Shown: positions 10,315 to 20,861 of the stretch, piece after piece
Numbering within the stretch: position 1 is the first letter of the stretch
Layout of the letters: every line of letters begins with the position of its first letter
Assembly (NCBI GenBank): GCA_023525975.1
Contig: CM042035.1
Span: 32,269,001-32,333,000 of the forward strand
Direction: 5' to 3'
Source: Smallanthus sonchifolius
Lineage: Eukaryota > Streptophyta > Magnoliopsida > Asterales > Asteraceae
DNA length: 64,000 nt
The notes under the pieces: model-generated
The model's database searches: none
Told to the model about the DNA's origin: nothing
The model's input: only the letters and a program-made list of their open reading frames with translations
Made by a program: the position numbers and the translations under genes

Positions 10315-13203
10315 ATGAACTTTACAGGTATCGATCTCTTATTTGTAAAAAGACACAATGTCTGTGCATTCCTCAATGCCAATGATCCTAAGGCTGCAGA
10401 GTTCATTCCTGTACTAAACTTCCTGGCAAACACCAACATTAGCTTTGCCATCAGCAAAAATCTGCCGGTGTTTGAGACAACTATAAGAGAATTCTGGGAG
10501 ACTGCAGAAATCATCACAATTGAGAATATAGAGCACATTAGAGCAACTGTGCGTGGCCAAGAAGTCTTACTTTCTGAAGCTACAATTCGAGAGGTGCTTC
10601 AGTTTAATGATAATCCAGATGCACCTATTGAATTCCCAATTTTCTATGTTAAAGAATGCTTCAGAAGGTTGGGTCATCCAGATGAATTCAAGATTGGCCA
10701 GATAATCAAGAACTCCTTACCAAGCCACTGGAGATATATAGTGCATGTGTTTATTCACTGCCTATCAATCAGAAAAGGAGGGTTTGATTCAGCAAACAGC
10801 ACTCTGGGCTCAGCTATTTTGGGGATAATCAAGGGAAGAGATTACAACTTTTCTGGCTTCATATTCAGACAGTTAAAAGACAATCTAACTGGAGCCGTGA
10901 AGGAGAAATTATTGGTATATCCTAGATTTTTACAAATTATCATCAATCATATTCATCCTGAGCTGCAAGAAGGTAGGAACACCTTTGTGTTCGATCACAT
11001 GATTGCCAAGACTCTCAGCTATATGAGAAGTACCAACAAGAGAACCAACAGGGTTATAGTTGACGTTCCCCTGTTTGGTCATATTATTGGTGAAGAAGAA
11101 GAATTTATCCCTGATATTAACCCTGATCTTGAAGAAGAGAACTCATCATTTGAAGAAGAAATGGAACTTGAGCAAGATCAAGGTAATGCACCTATTGATG
11201 AAGCTCAGATTGAGATAAACGTCCCTGAAGTTCAAGATCAAGAACAACCCATCATTGAGCCTGTGATAGAGGCTCCTTTTGTTGAACAAATTCAGATAGT
11301 TCAAGAGCCAGCAGTTAATGTTGAAGCCGGCATGCATAGAGTTGAGGAGGAAGTCGCAGAATCAAGTGGAACTCTGGATGCAGGGATTTATGGATCTGAC
11401 TACTACAAGTCTGATTCAGATGATAGAACAATGCATCCTGCATCTTCCTCTAAACGACAGGTTGAGTCAGGTTCTGATTTTGAGGAAGAAGAGCCTAAGT
11501 CAAAGAAAATCAAAACATGATTTGAAGACTTGTCATCCTCATCAGATTCTCTATTAGCCACTCCACAACCATCTCCACAACCATCTCCACAACCTACTCC
11601 ACAACCCACTCCACAACCATCTCCACAACAATCACCCATCCATACTACTCCCACATCACCAACTCATGATTCAACCTCTCCTGTACCAAGAGTTAAAACT
11701 TTAAGCCTTGAACTGAAGAAAATGCAGGATAAGATTCAAGAGAAAGATGAAGAAATTGAAGGATTAAAAACTAATTTGCATGATGTCCAGGAAGAGGTTA
11801 AAGACCTGAAGCTGGAAGTTGGGGGTTTACATACTCAGATTGAGATTCAACAAACTCAACTTGAAACACAACAGAGACTACTCTCACAGTAAAAAGAAGA
11901 ATTCAAGGCTTTAGCTGAAGCGGTGGAGCAGCTCAAAGCCTCAATGGCCAAACCTGTGCAAAAACAACCAACTACTTCAACAGCTCAGGGGGAGACCACA
12001 TATGTGGTTGAACCCTCATCTCCTGACCTTGTGACTAATCCAGAGTCTGCACTAACTATATTTGCTGGCCATATTGAAAAGACAAAAGAGGCGGTTAAAG
12101 TCAAAGTTGAAGGTACAGAACTAAACCTTCCCTCAGCTAGTGAAAGAAGAAATGCAAGGAAGAGAGGGAAAGGGACTTCCACTGAAATAGAGACCGTGAT
12201 TCTTGATGAAGAATACATCCCATCTGATGATGAGTTGAATGCCCTTTTAGAAGATATCGAAAACTTTGGGTATAATGATCTTTATCTAGAAATCCTAACC
12301 ACTGAAGAAAAGGAGACTAAGCGAACTAGATACTTTACGGAAGACGGAGATGAAATTCAAACCTTATCCGACGAAGAAAAAGGTGAAGAAGATGTTCATA
12401 TTAATCTTATCAAAACAGTGACTCCTGAACCAACCACTACAGTCTCCGAATCTGGTCCAGCACAAGATGCACCCTCGGTTGCTCCTGAACCTCCAACTTC
12501 AAGAAAGTCTTGGTTTAAGAAAATAATTCAGGAGGAAACTCCTAAGACATATGAATGGATAGCAGAGCATCAAGAACTAAAAAGGCCTCCAATTGGCTGG
12601 AAGTATGATGCTGAATGGAAGCTCTTTATCATAAGAAGATATAGAGGGGGAGTTTAGCACTTTAAAAATATGACTGACTTCCAAACCCTTCCTTTCTATG
12701 ACCTCAGGGATTTAGCCAAACTTCCACTTCAAAACCCTGGGAAGGTCATGATGGCTTATGACTTTGAGAAATTTCTGCATTCTCAAGTCAATAATGATTT
12801 CAAAGGAATGAAGCCTAGGAAAACTCAAAATAAGATCTCAAAGACTAGGTTTCATCCTAAAACTAACAAGCCATATGTGTTCTTAAGGTACAAGCCTGCC
12901 CACACTCACAAGACCATCACCATTCCAAAATCTGTACCTGTCCAGCTACAAACTTTCAGAAAGTGGTATTATGACCCAATCATTGGCAGTGCAGTAATAG
13001 AGTGTGAGGGCAAGGAAGACATCACCATCTTTGAGCCCATGGAGCTGTTGAAGTTTTAGCCTGAAGATCTGGAAATCCTTTTTCAGAATCACATTCAGGC
13101 ATACAGTGATGAAGATGAAGCTGATGCTAAGGCCTACCAACGGGTTGTATCTCTCCATGTTAAACCTTTTATACCGAGGACAACTGAAGGACCATATGCT
13201 TGA
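10315..13203 (+). pseudogene. copia1 ORF3: large extra protein downstream of pol
   Basis: The function is unknown. One frame runs from ATG 10315 (MNFTGIDLLF) for about 960 codons, broken only by TGA 11518, TAA 11890, TAG 12655 and TAG 13057; no frameshift is needed. Residues 1-300 form a globular domain with HWRYIVHVFIHCLS and YPRFLQ. An acidic stretch follows, then a PQPSPQPTPQ repeat (about 11560-11630), a heptad-like coiled coil (LELKKMQDKIQEKDEEIEGLK, ending in Q-rich turns), and a C-terminal part with LPFYDLRDLAKLPLQNP and a basic region. copia2 ORF3 has the same order of parts. I see no signal peptide or membrane helix, so it does not look like an envelope. From memory, related proteins are common in Asteraceae annotations under unrelated names. 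Confidence 0.75.
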
Positions 13204-13234
13204 TGAAGAGCTGAAGACGGTAATGCAACAGCTT

Positions 13235-13244
13235 AGGGGGAGAT
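13235..13244 (+). other. copia1 polypurine tract
   Basis: AGGGGGAGAT directly precedes the 3' LTR at 13245. It is the site where plus-strand synthesis would be primed. Further copies of GGGGGAG occur at 8118, 11987 and 12647. Confidence 0.85.
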
Positions 13245-13809
13245 TGTAGAGTCATATCTTCTGTATAAGCTGTTGTCATTTATTGTTTGTTTAAACAGTT
13301 TTAGACTAGTTTACTTTCTGTCATTTCATTAAATGTAATTTCGGTTTTATGAAATTTACTGTTTTTATTTCTAAGTCTGGGCCAACGAAACTACTTAGTT
13401 TCGATTGAGTCTGTTCAATCGAAACTAGTAGTTTCGATAGATGGTAGTTTCGACAGTCTTTGTATCACTTGTAAATGGTCAATCGAAACTAGTAGTTTCG
13501 ATTGAACATAGTTTCGATACTGTCACTACTATAAATAGCCTAGTTTGAGAATGTTTAGGGTGTGAGTAGCGGCTGTAACCCTAAACCTTCTTTTTCACAT
13601 TTTTCCTGAATCAATACAATTTGCAGTTGTTTATTCACTGTGTTCTTACACTTTCATACCATTTGCGTGTTGATTCAAACTGTGGTTAGCCTGTTATCTT
13701 CACCAACACTGTTTCTATTTTCTGCTTCACCACCATACACACAGTTTCTGCCTGTGTGTGTGTGTGTAATCGATCAAATCAGTGATTTCAAGAGAAATCA
13801 GGACCTACA
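13245..13809 (+). repeat. copia1 3' LTR
   Basis: This repeat matches the 5' LTR at 912-1472, including the three TCGAAAC palindromes (about 13384-13502) and the TATA box, with a slightly longer (GT)n run. It ends CCTACA, followed by the target duplication ATTAT (13810-13814). Confidence 0.92.
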
Positions 13810-13982
13810 ATTATACATTACTACATTGATCGGTACATTTGTCGGTTGTGTGGTCTAGTATTAGGTTGAGTCTAGATTTATAAATTTAAAGCTAGAGTGT
13901 CTATTTTATGTGTCTAATCTAGGATAGTGTCCTTCTGTTCTTTGAGTCTTTCTGTTTCTTTCTATCTTGTGTCTTTCTGTTT
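13810..13982 (+). repeat. Athila-like 5' LTR, end, and leader
   Basis: After copia1 the sequence resumes the LTR (ACATTACTACATTGATC...) and matches 20740-20834 until about 13900. It then continues as the T-rich leader of the element. No primer-binding site could be recognised with confidence. Confidence 0.65.
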
Positions 13983-15560
13983 ATGCACAACACTCGTTTG
14001 CAGGTGTCACCACCATATTCAGTTTTTCAAGAGCCTGAACGAGTGTAAAACGAGCACACACTAGCCCCATTCCATTTCCTACCATGGGCGAAGCTATCCA
14101 CCAGCGAGACGTATCGTACACTAAAGAGCCAGTGTTGGGGTTACGGGAGTGAGATCTTCGATCACTAATCCCGCCATCCTTAATAACAATACATGGAAAG
14201 TCCCAACACATGTCATGAACACTATCACTCATACTACCCAATTTCATGGCCTCGAGGATGAGGATGCACCCGAACATGTGTCTCACTTCGCACGAATATG
14301 TGATACGTTCAATATCATGGATGTGTCTAAGGACGCTATCTACTTGCGTCTCTTCCCATTCTCGCTCCCTTGGCGTGCTTCTACTTGGCTCGACAATCTC
14401 CCAGACAACTCGATCACTACATGGGAGGATCTCGAAGCCAAGTTCTTCAAAAAGTACTATCCACCTTCCAAGGCCGCTCGCTTTAGGTATCAAATCCACT
14501 CCTTCTGGATGGATCCCGACGAGCCCTATCACATGGCTTGGGAGCGGTTCAACGCACTGTTGAGCCGATGTCCCTAGCACGGTCTATCTGACTGTACGAT
14601 AGTGGAGAAGTTCTATAATGGCCTCACCTTCGAGAAGCAGCAAATGTTTAATACAGCCGCAGGAGGCCATATCATGGAAAATTTTGAACCTGCTAAGTGC
14701 GAGGAGATGTTCGATAGCTTCGCTCAAGCCGAACAACATTACCCATCTTCTAGGACTTCCATTCCTAGTGCTAGATCATCCACCACATCTCCAAGAGGTG
14801 TGCATCAGGTCACTCCTGATTCTAGCGTGGCTGTTGCCCTCGCCTCTATGGCCAATGAAATAAAGGAGCTCAGCGGTGTCAAGTGTGGAGGGGAGGCCAC
14901 GACATCTGGGACTGCCCACTCAAAATTCCAGAGTAGGTGAGCTATGCTAGCAACCAGTACCAGAACCGAGGGTATAACAATCAAAATTCATTTGGCTCGG
15001 GATGAAGATCTGGACATAGCCCACCAGGGTTTAGTGGTCGTCATCCATATCAGCAGAATGGAGGAGGTGAGACAGGACCTAGCACAGGAAGCAATGTCGA
15101 CACGACTTCGATCAAAGAGATGCTTGAGACTCAGACACAGCTGCTTGCGCACCTAGTCCAGCAGGACAGGGATGCTAGGCAGAGATTGGATGGCCATGAC
15201 ACTTTACTGAAGAATCAGCAATTGGCATTCCATGATTTGCAACGCATGGTTGAGGACATCGCTAAGAGCTTGAAGGATCGACAGGGAGGTCCATCTTCAA
15301 GCTCCAACGCTTCAGTGATGGGCGTGTCAGTTAGGAGTGAGGGGAAGAAAGAGGTTGTTGAGGATGACCCCCACTCCGGTAAGTATAACATTCTGTCACC
15401 TAAAGAGGTCAAACAAATTGACTGGGGGGCCCGATTCACTGAGATCAATGCTAAGATGGCCGAGGAGCAGGTGGAAGAGGAGAAGGTAGTAGAGGTTCCT
15501 ACCGAGAAGGCAGAGAAGGAGAAGAAAGGGGTAGAGATGAAGACCCCGAGATTGACCTGA
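13983..15560 (+). pseudogene. gag: Athila-like gag pseudogene
   Basis: This is the capsid/nucleocapsid polyprotein of the gypsy element. ATG 13983 opens a short MHNTRLQVSPP leader typical of Athila/Tat gag, which soon hits a stop. The capsid core spans 14149-14577 (QFHGLEDEDAPEHVSHFARICDTF, WLDNLPDNSITTWEDLEAKFFKKY, AWERFNALLSRCP). The TAG at 14575 comes where CPQHG is usual, so CAG to TAG is likely. The frame reopens without a shift at 14578 (HGLSDCTIVEKFYNGL). Around 14885-14925 the bases of a zinc knuckle (CGG..HDIWDC) are readable only after a frameshift. The coiled-coil-like tail (QTQLLAHLVQQDRDARQRLDG) runs to 15560. Confidence 0.82.
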
Positions 15561-15774
15561 CTCGTGTTCCCTACAAACACGTTTGCTGCCTTTTAAGCAA
15601 GCTAGGGAACACCGTCACTTCCTTGACATATTTAAACTTCTCAAGGTCAATCTCCCTCTCATTGAGACCCTCTAGAGTATGCCAAAATATGGCAAAGTCC
15701 TGAAAGATCTTCTTTCCAACAAGAAGAAACTAGAGGAGGTATCTAAAGTCTCACTTAGTGAGTAGTGTTCTACG

Positions 15775-16626
15775 GTGGTGCAAAACAATCTGCCAGAGAA
15801 ACTGGGAGACTCGGGTTGTTTCACGATCCCATGTCTCCTAGGCGGTTTTCCTTTGCACCACTCGTTGGCCGACCTAGATGCTAGCATAAATCTGATGCCA
15901 TATTCCTTATATAAGCAGCTAGACCTAGGTGAACCTCAGCCGATGAGCATGAGCATAGCCTTGGCTGACCGTTCAGTCAAGTATCCATGAGGAATTGTGC
16001 AAAATCTTCTAGTAAAAGTAGGAAAATTTGTCTTCCCCGTGGATTTTGTCATTCTAGACAGGGAGGTGGATGACGTAGTCCCACTCATCTTAGGACGCCC
16101 ATTCTTGCGCACCGCCAGGGCAGTGATTGATGTCTTTGAAGAGAAGCTCACACTTCGTGTGAGGTATGAGTCAGTTATTTTTGATGCCACACAGTCCGTG
16201 GAGGATGTTGGCGAGCATAGCCACTCCATGTGCATGCTTGATGCCTTCATAGACTACCATCAGGATTCCGATCATGTGTTAGAAGTTGCTGAACCCGCCC
16301 CTAATTTAGAAGAACCATCTGAGCGGGAAGTTACGTTAGAGAGATTGTTAGAGGAGCCGGACGATTACGGTGATGAGATGCATGACGATCTGCTGGGGAT
16401 GATGGCAGAGCTAGATACAATCATAGGAAAACCCTCAAGTGTGGGGATGACTGAGGAGAGTGTAGAGGATCCTGATGATCCTGGTGAAGGTTTAGAGGTC
16501 CCACATATAGGAGATTCCACTTATGAACCCTTACCCATCACCGTTGTGCATTCTAAGGGGAACCAAACCCTAGTTCCAGTCCCCCTAGGTCTAGGCCACC
16601 CCGTAAGAGAACCCGTACTTTGGTAG
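15775..16626 (+). pseudogene. pro: Athila-like retropepsin and C-terminal tail
   Basis: This is the aspartic protease of the gag-pro polyprotein. LPEKLGDSGCFTIPC, ADLDASINLMPYSLYKQLDLGEPQP and ADRSVKYP are followed, after a TGA at 15988 (probably CGA to TGA, as YPRG is usual), by GIVQNLLVKVGKFVFPVDFVIL and VPLILGRPFLRTARAVIDV. The catalytic motif reads DLDAS where DLGAS is normal, so the glycine next to the active-site aspartate is lost. The acidic tail to 16626 ends before any RT motif. The missing pol is the main oddity. Confidence 0.85.
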
Positions 16627-16735
16627 ATTCATCTGGTTTAGGGAGAATTAAAACCCCAAGTGTGGGGATGTTTAAGGGTGACAGCCTGCTAGGATATTTG
16701 AACAATGTTATCTTCGGACCTGGTAGGTTTAAGCT

Positions 16736-17185
16736 TGTAGGTCCTCATGGCGCTTCTACGGATCGATCTCGTGATAAGACGTGACGTTAACTAGGAGTGC
16801 GGAATCCAACGAATCAACGTTTATATGAATAAAATACAATATAGACAATCACGTAAATAACATTCTCAATTGTATTCCAAATCACAATGGTATTTACAAA
16901 CTCAATCAGACTAATCGATAATTCTCTGTTCTATCTGTTATGACTGACTCTGTAAACACACATATATATAACCATCTGACCTGCTATAAGCGAACTTATT
17001 AAGTCCGCCTCTAACAGACTAAGTGAACTTAACAATTTCACCTCAGATAGACTTAAGCGAACTTATTAAGTTCGCGTCTGATAGACCAGGCGAACTTAAC
17101 AAGTTCGCCTCTAGGTAAACTTGAATAAACACTTAGTGACTTTTTACATAACAAAAACATAAAGACATAAGATCTAACTATTACA
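16736..17185 (-). mobile_element. Solo LTR of a Copia element with GCGAAC palindromes
   Basis: On the minus strand the 450-bp unit starts TGTAATAG and ends GGACCTACA, the same terminal bases as the copia1 LTR. It is flanked by AAGCT (16731-16735) and (A)AGCT (17186-17189), a target duplication that seems to have lost one A. No internal region or partner LTR is present, so it is read as a recombinant solo LTR. It contains the palindrome GCGAACTTATTAAGTTCGC (17057-17075) and two variants (16990-17008, 17089-17109). Confidence 0.68.
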
Positions 17186-18865
17186 AGCTTTTGTCATTAC
17201 AAACTATGTCCTAGCAAAGCTGTGGTGGAAAGGTAGGGGTAATAGATACAAGGGGTATATGGTGTTAGTGTGTTTGTCATTGAGCTGGAAAATAGGGAGA
17301 CCGCGGAGGATGAAGGTGGTTCCGGTTAGGATCAAGGAGAAACCTCCGGATAGGCTTGTTTGAGTCTCGGGCAAGTGTCCAGGATGTAGAGTTTGTATGC
17401 TTCTTTTATTTGAGTCCGTGTCTTTTTCTGTGTTTTTTTCGGTATTGTGTGTTTTGTGTGTGTCATGTCTTGCAGGGATTCATGCTAGATCCGGTGAGAG
17501 AAATCACCGGGAATGAAGTGCCATGTATGTTTTGAATTGTTTTTATCATTAGAACGAGTTTTGGAAAATGGGGTGAACAAAAATTTTAAGGGGTCAAAAT
17601 TTTTCTAAGTATAAAAATTGAAAATTCTCTTAACTTTCTATCACCAAGGCCCTCTCGCGGTACGCGAGCGATAGCTAATCTGGTCGGCTTGAATTTTAAA
17701 CTCCACGCGGTACGCGAGGAGTTATCTAGTCTCATTCGCGGTACGCGGGAGAGCCTTGAATTCACCCACACTCTTTTGTTTCCCATGGTTTCCCCTCTCC
17801 ATCCACATTTACACCACACCACCCATACCTGTCACCACCACCATCACCATCACTCATCATCATCTACCATCCACCATTCATCCAGTACCATCATCATCAT
17901 ACCATCCATCAAAACCATCACCATTATCCATTATTCATTTACAGATCACCATGACCATGGGAAACTGGAAACCATTCATAACCGATAATCCACCTTGTCG
18001 TCGCATTCATGTCTATGTGTTTGTCACCCATCGGGTACGTGTCCTTGCAATCTATCCCGAGTCAGTTGAGTCAGTTTGAGTCTTTAATATTTTAACTTGA
18101 GTCAGTTTAATGCAGCGGGTTTGTTGTGAGGTTTATTTTGCAGGTATTCTTCCTCCTGTCCGTACTCAATCTCCATTCGGACGGGACGAATACTTCTATC
18201 ACTTTGTAAAGGAAACCCAGCAGTGTGTGCAACCATGACCGAAATGCTATATGGTGCACACGAGGAAGAACGAAGCTGGATACATTTGTTTGCATCTACA
18301 TTACTAGTTAAGTCGCTTCCTGTTTTTTATTTTTGCATTTTTATTTAGTTGTGTTTTGCTTCACATTGAGGATACTGTGTCTTTCAAGTGTGGTGATGTG
18401 AGTGTCTAAGTCTAGCTAGTTGTGTCTTTATAAAAATCTAAAAATACAAATTGTTTTTTGAAAAAATGTCCTTTGAAATCAAAAGTTTTGCATAATAAAT
18501 GGAAAATGATAGTACAACTGGATCTACTTGTTTGTTTAAATGAATAAATAATTGAAAACGCGTCTAATTAGTGATGTTTTGGTAGACCCAGCCAGCTTAA
18601 ATAACTTAAATAGCATGTGAGTGTTACTTAGGATTAATCACGTAATAAAATCATGATATCTTGTGGGTACTTATCTTAGGGTGTCGGTAATACTGAAACT
18701 GTCAATATAGGGTGATAGGTACCACGTTAAGCTAATATTTAGAGGTTTTTGAAAACTATTCTTGGCACACCATTCTCTTTTTATGAGAATAAATCCGAGT
18801 TTGGTGGCGCCTGCATCCATAATTCCATCTAATAATGAGTGTAATTAATAAACTGAAAACTCGAG

Positions 18866-19080
18866 TCTACGTGTTTTCCCATGGGGATAGTGACTCTGTG
18901 GATACACCAATGGGTTGGGATTTGAGTTATAAGTCTTTAGATAAGTAAGATTGACCTACGTGTTTCCCATGGGGATGGTGACTCTGTGGATACGCATATG
19001 GGTTAATTCTTATGTGCTTAATTGATAGACTGCAGCCTATGTGCTACCTTCTGGGATAGTGACTTGGGAGATGCACCCCT
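18866..19080 (+). repeat. Three ~80-bp tandem repeats in the Athila-like internal region
   Basis: The unit TACGTGTTTCCCATGGGGAT followed by AGTGACTCTGTGGATAC is present near 18870 and 18958 and in a diverged form near 19040 (TATGTGCTACCTTCTGGGAT). Confidence 0.8.
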
Positions 19081-19463
19081 AGGTGAGGTTGATTCATAAA
19101 TAATTTAATAATACTCATTCCATTCATTCCGTAATCCATTGATTTCTAAAAATCTGTAAATCTTAGTTTAACGTGGTGGGCAAATCTACATGGTTTAACC
19201 CCATGCCTAAACATGACCGTGAGACGGGGTTAGGTAGAGTTGTAGCTTCTAAGTGTGAGTCACATTGATAGATTGATTGTTGTATAAATTGGAATTAGAA
19301 CACATCACAGGATCTAGATAGTTGGTGGTTGGGTTTAATCGGAAAGAAATACTGATTATTGCTTTTTAACACGTGAGTATATTTGTGCTAATTGGTAATT
19401 GATTATTAAAGTCAGATCTCAGTTATGATTCTATTGCAGACTTTTTTGAGCACGAAAAAAGGT

Positions 19464-19479
19464 TAAGTGTGGGGATGTT
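19464..19479 (+). other. Athila-like polypurine tract
   Basis: TAAGTGTGGGGATGTT lies directly before the 3' LTR start TGATGTGTTGC at 19480. A near copy is at 16653-16670. Confidence 0.65.
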
Positions 19480-20834
19480 TGATGTGTTGCAAAGCACACA
19501 TGTATTTCCGCCATGTTTCGTGTCGTTTTTATATAGTTTTAGAGTCGTATTGAGTCGTTTTTAGTTAGTATTGATTCATACATAGTTTTATCGGTGATCG
19601 AGTCACTTTTGGGCTTAAACGATCAAGAACCCGGAAAGAAACGAGCACGAGAACCCGGGATAAGAAACGGAAAAAGTCGGGAAAAAGTCAAATCTTAAAC
19701 GGGCCATTTTATATCGATTTGGGGTAGCTCGACGAGAAGAATACAAAAATAACATTATGTCAACCTTAATCCTCGCGCCACGCGAACCTTGGGCCCAAAA
19801 ACTTCGCGACACGCGAAGATTAGGCTGCCTGGAAAGTTTTACGCGTCTTGTTTGCCCGGCGGTACGCGAGAGGACTAGCTAAGGGGAAACTCGAAAATTT
19901 GCCTTCTTTCGAGGTTTATTAGGTTATGACTCTTCCATTACAATGAGAATCGATTTCCAGCCAGTTAGAAGCAAGAAAAAGGCGATTTTGAGGCTGGAGG
20001 AGTGGATTGAAGTGCAAAGGTTGAATCTTTGATCCCGGGTGCGTTAGATTTAGAGTTTTCGGTTCCAAAGCTTGAACCTTTATCTTTGTTTCTTGTGTTT
20101 GAACCATGATTGTGTTTAATTCTTCTGTTTTGAATGTTTTAAGTATGATCGTAGGCTAAAACATTGATACTATCTAGGTCTTATGATGAATGCTTCGTAA
20201 AGTTTAGATTTTTATCGATTTTTGGATATTGAATGATGTTTTATGATTTTGTAACGATCTTAGTATGATTATTGTGATGAACATGCATGCTTAATTCTGA
20301 CTTAGTGATTGATTATTAATTACTTGAGTTAATTGTGGTTGTCTGCCAGTTCGACTAGCGTAGCGTAATCATAGATCTTAGGGTTAGTGATTGTGGTGGT
20401 ATGCTAGATGTAGTAATCATAGGAGTTATTGTTAATTGTTGATTATAGTTGAGTGTTCTTCCTAGTTCAATACCCGAAAGGTGAGAATTAGTTGTCTAGT
20501 CTTCATCATTAGGAATCCGAGATTCACAAGTAGGATTCTTAACCGGGCAGTGCCTTCCTATTCTTGAGTTTGTCTAAATTCTTTTGCTTGATAGTTGGTT
20601 TTCGTTATTTAGTTCTCTTTAGTTTATTAATAGTTCAACACAAAAATCCCCCAATATATTTCAGTTCAGTTAGTTGAGTCAGAGTCTAGGTAGAGTTGTC
20701 ACTAGTGTCTCGTGGGTTCGATATCCGGACTTCATTAGACTTTACTACATTGATCAGTACACTTGTCGATTGTGTGGTCTAGTATTAGGTTGAGTCTAGA
20801 TTTATAAATTTAATGCTAGGGTGTCTAGGTTATG
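19480..20834 (+). repeat. Athila-like 3' LTR
   Basis: The LTR starts TGATGTGTTGCAAAGC. Bases from 19841 on match the left end of the window and 13815-13905. It holds palindromes TCGCGCCACGCGA (19773-19785) and CTTCGCGACACGCGAAG (19802-19818). The right end is placed at about 20834 because the match with 13905 fades there; the exact end is not fixed. An open frame at 19919-20107 (minus) is duplicated in the other LTR and is not a gene. Confidence 0.75.
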
Positions 20835-20861
20835 TTTTTATATTAGTTTTTATAGACCGTC

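Larger units (their letters stand above)
912..13809 (+). mobile_element. copia1: Sirevirus-type Ty1/copia element with gag, pol and downstream ORF3
   Basis: Two LTRs (912-1472 and 13245-13809) start TGTAGAGTC and end GGACCTACA. They are flanked by the 5-bp duplication ATTAT at 907-911 and 13810-13814. The primer-binding site TGGTATCAGAGC (initiator tRNA-Met type) follows the 5' LTR after two bases, and AGGGGGAGA lies directly before the 3' LTR. The order gag, protease, integrase, RT, RNase H is the Copia order. The large size (12.9 kb), long gag, repeated GGGGGAG motifs and extra ORF after pol fit the Sirevirus/Maximus lineage. All frames carry stops or frameshifts, so the copy is dead. It interrupts the Athila-like 5' LTR, so it is younger than that element. 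Confidence 0.93.
17191..19479 (+). other. Athila-like 3' internal region, no credible gene
   Basis: This is non-coding sequence before the 3' LTR. It has CGCG-type palindromes at 17654-17668, 17706-17716 and 17737-17747, matching the LTR motif, then a CAC/CAT/ATC low-complexity stretch (17760-17960). Three tandem repeats follow (18866-19080), and GTGTGGGGATG-type polypurine sequences lie near 16656 and 19468. A frame at 17689-17988 is only the low-complexity stretch read through. Confidence 0.7.
1..20834 (+). mobile_element. Athila-like Ty3/gypsy element, pol-less, left end outside window
   Basis: Bases 1-906 match about 19841-20735 as a direct repeat. The match resumes at 13815-13905 against about 20736-20834, once copia1 is removed. 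These are therefore two LTRs in the same orientation. Between them lie a gag with the Athila/Tat-type core (arginine/phenylalanine-rich RLFPFSL, a WLDNLP stretch, YYPPSKAARFR) and an Athila-type retropepsin (SINLMPYSLYKQL, LGRPFLRTARAVIDV). No reverse transcriptase, RNase H or integrase is visible between 16626 and 19480, so the element could move only with enzymes from a relative. The left LTR starts outside the window, so the left TSD cannot be checked. The right boundary, near 20834, runs directly into the gag of gypsy2. I read this as the element being inserted in gypsy2, but the exact base is uncertain. Confidence 0.8.

Noticed and set aside
10315..13203. ORF3 as a retroviral envelope gene
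   Set aside because: The position fits 'env-like', but no signal peptide, membrane helix or fusion segment is visible in either ORF3.
17689..17988. His/Ser-rich open frame
   Set aside because: It is only a CAC/CAT/ATC low-complexity stretch that is open in two overlapping frames, in a non-coding part of the Athila-like element.
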